Shown here piece after piece: positions 60,200 to 64,000 of a stretch of 64,000 bases of DNA. Positions within the stretch are counted from its first letter, which is position 1, and every line of letters starts with the position of its first letter. The notes beneath the pieces were generated by a model. It searched no databases. It was given only the letters and a program-made list of their open reading frames with translations, and was not told the DNA's origin. This stretch comes from Thermaceae bacterium (GTDB lineage Bacteria; Deinococcota; Deinococci; Deinococcales; Marinithermaceae): positions 62,001 through 126,000 of the forward strand of contig JAMOUW010000045.1 of assembly GCA_027067955.1 (NCBI GenBank), read 5' to 3'. The translations under genes were made by a program, and so were the position numbers.

Positions 60200-60230
60200 A
60201 AAAGAGGGGGCCCTTATTGCAAGCCCCCTC
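60200..60230 (-). terminator. Terminator of the ferritin-like gene
   Basis: On the minus strand an eight-bp stem GAGGGGGC/GCCCCCTC is followed by TTTTG. Confidence 0.8.
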
Positions 60231-60244
60231 CACGGTTCTGGCGG

Positions 60245-60673
60245 CTATTCAGGAAAACCGTCCAGCAGCTTTGCAACTTCTTCCTTATGCTGCGTTTCGT
60301 CCACGATCATCTCGTGTAGCTGCGCAACCAGTGCCAGCTCGCCCAGCTCTTCGGCCTGGGCCATGCGCCGGGCGTAACGGGCGATGGTTTCGGTTTCGGC
60401 GGCGAGGACCGCTTCCAGCATCGCCCGGGCGCCGGTAGCCTGCGGTACCGGCTGCGGTTCCACGACCGGTACCCCGCCGAGCGCGGAAATCTTGTCGGCC
60501 AGCAGCTGGGCGTGCTTCAATTCGTCTGCCGCCTCCTCCAAAAAGAAAGCCCGTAACGCCGGACGGTGCGGGCCCGCCACCTCGGCGGCATAGGTGGTGT
60601 AGGCGATTACCGCCTGATATTCGCGTGCCAGGTCTTGATTGAGTCCGTTTATCAGTTCTTGTTTGCTATCCAT
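60245..60673 (-). CDS. Ferritin-like protein (bacterioferritin/Dps class)
   Basis: The start is ATG 60673, 142 aa. Four-helix bundle with diiron-type residues: LAREYQAVIAYTTYAAEV, FFLEEAADELKHAQLLADKI, LAAETETIARYARRMAQAEELG and LHEMIVDETQHKEEVAKLL (E-x6-Y, D-E-L-K-H, D-E-T-Q-H). The protein would store or oxidise iron or protect against peroxide. It has a consensus promoter overlapped by a Fur/PerR-like operator. Confidence 0.88.
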   Translation of the reverse strand: MDSKQELINGLNQDLAREYQAVIAYTTYAAEVAGPHRPALRAFFLEEAADELKHAQLLADKISALGGVPVVEPQPVPQATGARAMLEAVLAAETETIARYARRMAQAEELGELALVAQLHEMIVDETQHKEEVAKLLDGFPE

Positions 60674-60692
60674 ACTCGTCACCTCGGACATA

Positions 60693-60721
60693 AGCATAAT
60701 GGTAATGACTATGCTTGTCAA
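60693..60721 (-). promoter_or_regulatory. Consensus promoter of ferritin-like gene
   Basis: On the minus strand TTGACA and TATGCT are 17 bp apart. The spacer and -10 are covered by the 19-bp operator. Confidence 0.85.
60695..60713 (-). promoter_or_regulatory. Fur/PerR-type operator in ferritin-like promoter
   Basis: CATAGTCATTACCATTATG (minus strand) shares 15 of 19 positions with the operator at 60179-60197, and blocks the promoter when bound (inference). Confidence 0.65.
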
Positions 60722-60836
60722 TACTCAGTACCCGGCTTTACGCACCGCCTGTAGTGCCGCCGGGACGTGCGCGCCGTATTTCCCAACACGGTTCCGGCGC
60801 CGGAGGATGGCGGAAGAAAGCGCCGCGGTGGAAAAC

Positions 60837-61295
60837 TCAGCGAAGCGTCAAGCCCACTCTGAAGCCAAGGAATGGCTCGGTCGTCAGGGGAATGAAGATT
60901 ATCCGCTGTCCCAGCTGCAACTCCGCAAAAATACCTGCGCTTTTCATGTCGGCGAAAAAGGCCTCAAGCCCCAGCAACGCGTGCCCGTTAACCTCGGGGT
61001 TAGCCCGCAACAAACTCCCGCTTGCACCCGCGCCCGCATAGTAGGTCAGGTCGGCGGTTTTGCTATCGGAATATACGGTTCCAGAAGCCAGGATCAGGTC
61101 CAGTGAAACAGCGACCGAGTAGCGCCTCTGCTCGCCCCCCTCGGGCGCCAGCCCCACGCTCACGCGCCAGCCATCGGGGGTAACGAAGTGGATCCCGAAA
61201 ACTTCCGGCCAGCCGGCGTACAGGCCTGCTCCCCCGCGCGCCGCGGCGGAGCCCAGCAAAACGACAACCCCCAAGAATACGGCAACCCACTTCAT
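60837..61295 (-). CDS. Small secreted beta-strand protein, possible 8-strand barrel
   Basis: The protein has 152 aa with signal peptide VVAVFLG-type start (MKWVAVFLGVVVLLGSAAA). The mature part alternates hydrophobic and polar residues in short strands (RYSVAVSLDLILASGTVY and DLTYYAGAGASGSLL) and ends GFRVGLTLR, an outer-membrane-like terminal strand. I recognise no family. It stands alone, convergent with nothing and upstream of a divergent lipoprotein operon. Confidence 0.65.
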   Translation of the reverse strand: MKWVAVFLGVVVLLGSAAARGGAGLYAGWPEVFGIHFVTPDGWRVSVGLAPEGGEQRRYSVAVSLDLILASGTVYSDSKTADLTYYAGAGASGSLLRANPEVNGHALLGLEAFFADMKSAGIFAELQLGQRIIFIPLTTEPFLGFRVGLTLR

Positions 61296-61339
61296 CGCAA
61301 ACTCTTTCCACTGCTATTCTACAACCCGGAAAGGCGGCT

Positions 61340-61358
61340 TTGTGACGCCTTTGTGACG
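61340..61358 (+). promoter_or_regulatory. TTGTGACG direct repeat (11-bp period), site 3
   Basis: TTGTGACG occurs at 61340 and 61351, upstream of the small lipoprotein operon. TGCAAT lies 17 bp after the second TTGTGA. Confidence 0.65.
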
Positions 61359-61393
61359 CTGGCTTAAATACCATGCAATGGGAGGTGAAAACC

Positions 61394-61537
61394 ATGCGCA
61401 GGCTGCTGTTACTGCTGGCGCTGTTGATGGCGCTCGTGGCCTGCGGGGGTGCAACCACTTCCGGCTGTCCTAATCCCGCCAAATTCGACAATCCCAAATG
61501 CGCCTTCGACAACCCGGCCACGCTGTTCGGCCCTTAG
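61394..61537 (+). CDS. Small lipoprotein (47 aa), below ORF-track cutoff
   Basis: Preceded by GGAGGTGAAAACC, the frame encodes MRRLLLLLALLMALVAC as a lipoprotein signal with lipobox Cys17, then only 30 residues containing three more Cys (GCPNPAKFDNPKCAFDNPAT). The repeated FDNP-type motif occurs twice. It is followed 34 nt later by a second secreted-protein gene. I recognise no family; the strong signals support expression. Confidence 0.75.
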   Translation: MRRLLLLLALLMALVACGGATTSGCPNPAKFDNPKCAFDNPATLFGP

Positions 61538-61571
61538 GCAAAGGTTTCCGGGTACTCCAGGAGGTTGAAGC

Positions 61572-62081
61572 ATGTTCGGCAATGCCAAGTCCTTCATGCT
61601 GGGCGTCTTCGTCACGGCTCTCGGTCTGTGGGCCCTGGCGGTGGTAGTGCCCAATACGTTCCAGAGCGGCGACGTGGTGAGCTCGTCCAAGGTCAACGAG
61701 AACTTCCGGGCTCTGGCGGATGCGGTTACCGCGCTCGAGGCCAAGCTCTCGCAGGTTTCGGAAGCGCAAAAGGCCCTGCCTTCGCAGAACGGCACCTTTG
61801 CATACCTGCGCGTTGCCGCCGACGGCAGCACCGTCGCACCGTTCAACCCCAGCGGCGGATCCATAACCGTCGAGAAAACGGGTGACGGCGAGTACGAGAT
61901 CACCTTCGAGAACCTCGACCTGCACAACGCCATGCTGCTCACGACTACCTTCAGCGGTTTCAACGAGCTGTGTCGTGCCACGCGCATAGGCAGCAGCGCC
62001 AGTGTAGCCCGGGTGACCTGCATCGACACAAAAACGCAGACCGCCGCCGACGCCAGCTTCTACATGGCCGTCATAAAGTAA
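61572..62081 (+). CDS. Secreted or membrane-anchored coiled-coil protein
   Basis: The protein has 169 aa from ATG 61572, preceded by CAGGAGGTTGAAGC. One N-terminal membrane helix (SFMLGVFVTALGLWALAVVV) is followed by FQSGDVVSSSKVNENFRALADAVTALEAKL, the SG-x-VN-NF start of a coiled coil as seen in tail-fibre or trimeric adhesin-like proteins. A beta-rich C-terminal part contains two Cys. It shares the operon with the 47-aa lipoprotein and ends at a strong terminator. Confidence 0.75.
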   Translation: MFGNAKSFMLGVFVTALGLWALAVVVPNTFQSGDVVSSSKVNENFRALADAVTALEAKLSQVSEAQKALPSQNGTFAYLRVAADGSTVAPFNPSGGSITVEKTGDGEYEITFENLDLHNAMLLTTTFSGFNELCRATRIGSSASVARVTCIDTKTQTAADASFYMAVIK

Positions 62082-62095
62082 GCGGGCTCCCTTCG

Positions 62096-62127
62096 AACCC
62101 CGGGGCTTCCTGCCCCGGGGCTTTTTA
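62096..62127 (+). terminator. Terminator of small secreted-protein operon
   Basis: A nine-bp stem CCCCGGGGC/GCCCCGGGG with a TTCCT loop is followed by CTTTTT. Confidence 0.85.
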
Positions 62128-63411
62128 GACCGCCAGCCGCGCGCGCCAGTACCCCCACCCCAGCGTGGCCGCCCGCACCAGGTTGATCAGGATCATCCCC
62201 CACCAAACGCCTGCCAGGCCCCAGCCCATGGGTACTACCAGCAGCATCTCGAGCGCGCCCACGACCGCCGCTAGCAGCATCGCCGCCGCCAGAAAGCGAA
62301 ACTGTTCGGCGGCCATGAATATGCCGTCCCAAACGAAGACCAGGGCGTTGAGCGGCTGCGAGGCCCAGATGAGCGGCCAGATGGAGGCCAGCGCCGCCAG
62401 CACCGCCGCGTCACTGGTGAAGATGCGCGGCACCAGGTCGCGGCCAAGGACGAGCAAGGCTGCTATCAGCACCCCAACTATCAGCCCCCAGAAGAGCAGC
62501 CGGTCGGCCACCACCCGCGCCCGCGCCGGGTCCTCGCCGCGGTAGCGGGCGACCAGCGCCTGAGCAGCAATCGCCAGCGCATCGACCGACATGGCGATGA
62601 AGAACCAGATCTGCCAGGCCACCTGGTGGGCGGCGACCGCCACCGTGCCCACCCGGGCGGCCACCGCCGCCGCCAGGGTGATCGCCGCCACCAGGCTGAA
62701 GGTGCGCACCAGCAGCTCGCCCCCCACCTTCAAGAAGGGCAGCAGCGGGGCAAAGCCGGGCCAGGGCCGCACCGCGCCCAGGCGGCGCAGGTTGAGGTAG
62801 AACCAGACCGCGCCGGCGCTCTGCGCCAGCACGCTGGCCAGCGCCGCGCCCATCAGCCCCATTCCCAGCGGGAAGATGAAGAGGTAGTCGAGCACCACGT
62901 TGGCGGCGTTGACCCAGAAAGCGACCCAGAAGGGGGTGCGGGTATCTTGCAGACCGCGGTAGATGCCGTGGGCGGCCATCAGCCAGAGGATGGCCAGACC
63001 GGCCAGCGCCCTGAGCCGCAGATAGTCGAGCGCCAGCGGGTAGACCGCGCCCTTCGCACCCATCAGCCGCACCAGCCAGGGAGCCAGCAGCTCGAGGGTT
63101 AGCGTGGCCAGCAAGCCCGAAATCAGCGCCAGCCAGAGCGCGTGCCCGGCCTGCTCCAGCGCCGCCTCCCTCCCGGCGGCGCCCAGTGAGCGGGCCACCC
63201 GCGGCGTAGTGGCGTAGGAGAGAAAGTTAAAAACCACGAAAAAGAGCGCCAGCAAAGCGGTGGTAATACCCAAAGCGGCCAGCGGCTCGGCCCCCAGCCG
63301 GCCGACGAAGGCGGTGTCGGTCATGCTGACGATTGGCTCGACCGCCAGCGCCCCCAAAGCCGGCAGCGCCAGGCGGACTATTTCGCGGTCGAGCTGGCCC
63401 AGCCGTATCAA
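62125..63411 (-). CDS. MATE family efflux transporter
   Basis: The start is TTG 63411, overlapping the stop of the upstream gene (TTGA), giving 428 aa. About 12 helices with MATE-family features: LDREIVRLALPALGALAVEPIVSMTDTAFVGRLGAEPLAALGITTAL near the N-terminus, and QDTRTPFWVAFWVNAANVVLDYLFIFPLGMGLMGAALAS. It is a cation-coupled exporter, substrate unknown. The ORF-track start at 63501 lies inside the upstream gene. Confidence 0.92.
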   Translation of the reverse strand: MIRLGQLDREIVRLALPALGALAVEPIVSMTDTAFVGRLGAEPLAALGITTALLALFFVVFNFLSYATTPRVARSLGAAGREAALEQAGHALWLALISGLLATLTLELLAPWLVRLMGAKGAVYPLALDYLRLRALAGLAILWLMAAHGIYRGLQDTRTPFWVAFWVNAANVVLDYLFIFPLGMGLMGAALASVLAQSAGAVWFYLNLRRLGAVRPWPGFAPLLPFLKVGGELLVRTFSLVAAITLAAAVAARVGTVAVAAHQVAWQIWFFIAMSVDALAIAAQALVARYRGEDPARARVVADRLLFWGLIVGVLIAALLVLGRDLVPRIFTSDAAVLAALASIWPLIWASQPLNALVFVWDGIFMAAEQFRFLAAAMLLAAVVGALEMLLVVPMGWGLAGVWWGMILINLVRAATLGWGYWRARLAV

Positions 63412-63803
63412 ACCGGTTCCTCCGCCAGGTCGTGAATTTCGGGGTGTTCCCGCAAGGCATCCCCGACCAGCCCCGCCAACCGCTCGAAGCTGTTGTGCCA
63501 CACCGAACCGGCCAGCAGCCCGCGCAGGCCGCGGCGGGTCTTGAGGAAGACGACAAAGTTATCCGGCTCGTCAGTTACCGCTCCGCAACCCATCCAGAAG
63601 CGGCGGCCCTCGAAGCGCAGTTCCAGCCGCCAGCCCCAGTCTTCGGCCGCCGGTTGGTTGACCGCCACCCCGCGGCCGGCCAGCGCTTCGGAAAGATAGG
63701 AGCACAACTTACGACCGCCCAGCCCGGGGTTGACCGTTTCCGCCTCGTCAGCCTCCAGCGGAAAGGCGCTCGAGGCAAAAGACCAGACCCGCTCGAGGCT
63801 CAC
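63408..63803 (-). CDS. Conserved-looking protein of unknown function
   Basis: The protein has 131 aa from GTG 63803, preceded by GGGGAGGACGG. It is soluble and mixed alpha/beta, with a central WGWRLELRFEGRRFWMGCGAVTDEPDNFVVFLKTR strand pattern. It lies between ispE and the MATE gene and overlaps both by 4 nt (GTGA, TTGA). I recognise no family. Confidence 0.75.
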   Translation of the reverse strand: MSLERVWSFASSAFPLEADEAETVNPGLGGRKLCSYLSEALAGRGVAVNQPAAEDWGWRLELRFEGRRFWMGCGAVTDEPDNFVVFLKTRRGLRGLLAGSVWHNSFERLAGLVGDALREHPEIHDLAEEPV

Positions 63804-64000
63804 CCGTCCTCCCCGGCGATCAGCGAAACCGCCCTGGTCAAGAACCCCGGGTAGCGCCGCGCCAGAGAGCCGGCGTACTGCTCGGCTTTGGCCCGGCTTT
63901 CGACCGGGGCAAAAAGGGCGCTGCCGCTGCCGCTCATCAGGGCCCCGGCCAGCCCGTGCCCCTCGAGCAGCCGCTTCAGGTCGGCCAGCGGCGGGTAGGC
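63800..64000 (-). CDS. ispE: 4-diphosphocytidyl-2-C-methyl-D-erythritol kinase, C-terminal part (cut by window)
   Basis: The last 66 codons before TGA 63800 show the GHMP kinase ATP-loop LMSGSGSALFAPVESRAKAEQYA and its C-terminal helix. The gene is missing from the ORF track because its start is outside the window. IspE phosphorylates CDP-methylerythritol in the MEP isoprenoid pathway. It is the first gene visible in an ispE-hypothetical-MATE operon, with overlaps. Confidence 0.8.
   Translation of the reverse strand, partial: AYPPLADLKRLLEGHGLAGALMSGSGSALFAPVESRAKAEQYAGSLARRYPGFLTRAVSLIAGEDG

Overview
The window is a high-GC, gene-dense bacterial chromosome segment. The gene content fits a thermophilic member of the Deinococcota, close to the Thermaceae (Oceanithermus/Marinithermus-like). 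The pointers are a short 7Fe ferredoxin of the Thermus type, a TL5-type L25 protein, an LptD/LptF/LptG set, a bactofilin gene next to a M23 peptidase, DUF4384/PEGA proteins, and many genes whose -10 box lies only 5-7 nt before the start codon, i.e. leaderless mRNAs. The species assignment is inference; no rRNA is present.

Layout. 1-7.1 kb (minus): a cut-off secreted lipoprotein, then a tightly overlapped operon lptF-lptG-lptD-lipoprotein. 7.2-7.6 kb: tRNA-Arg(CCU) and tRNA-Pro(GGG), each with its own promoter and terminator. 7.6-13.9 kb: a TPR protein, ftsH, a secreted ankyrin-repeat protein and a GH8 glycosidase lipoprotein. 14-21.4 kb (minus): pth, a PBECR2-like nuclease-fold protein, ddl and a HerA-like ATPase, coupled by short overlaps or gaps; then rplY, prs, mtnN and luxS. 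21.5-25 kb: a lower-GC accessory patch with a DUF6884 + GIY-YIG gene pair, a decayed ABC ATPase gene, a CopG-like orphan antitoxin and a small unknown gene. 25-31.5 kb: methylmalonyl-CoA epimerase, VanZ-like, a DUF1800/DUF1501 pair, ferredoxin, a CBS-like membrane protein, a nucleotidyltransferase and a PEGA-repeat protein. 31.6-36.1 kb: accA, accD, bactofilin, M23 peptidase and pyrimidine nucleoside phosphorylase. 36-47 kb: a lipoprotein, fba, panC-pilT, a M28 peptidase, guaB, a thiamine-binding protein, a Xre/RES toxin-antitoxin pair and an ABC exporter. 47.3-53.2 kb: an AT-richer island with a Type III restriction-modification system. 53.2-57.6 kb: a thiamine uptake and activation operon (thiB-thiP-thiQ-thiN) under a TPP riboswitch. 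57.6-64 kb: lipoproteins, ribokinase, a Fur/PerR-type regulator and a ferritin-like gene sharing an operator, small secreted proteins, a MATE exporter and the end of ispE.

Most notable observations. (1) An uncharacterised DUF6884 + GIY-YIG two-gene unit in a low-GC patch looks like a candidate defence module. (2) The Type III Res subunit carries a C-terminal helical extension with a HEPN-like R-X5-H motif. (3) Three unlinked promoters of secreted-protein genes share an 11-bp-period direct repeat TTGTGACGnnn, suggesting one response-regulator or CRP-type regulon. (4) The Fur-like gene and the ferritin-like gene share a 19-bp operator. (5) Leaderless start signals are common across the window. 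Several real genes are missing from the ORF track because they are cut by the window edge (1-1359 and 63800-64000) or are too short (61394-61537).
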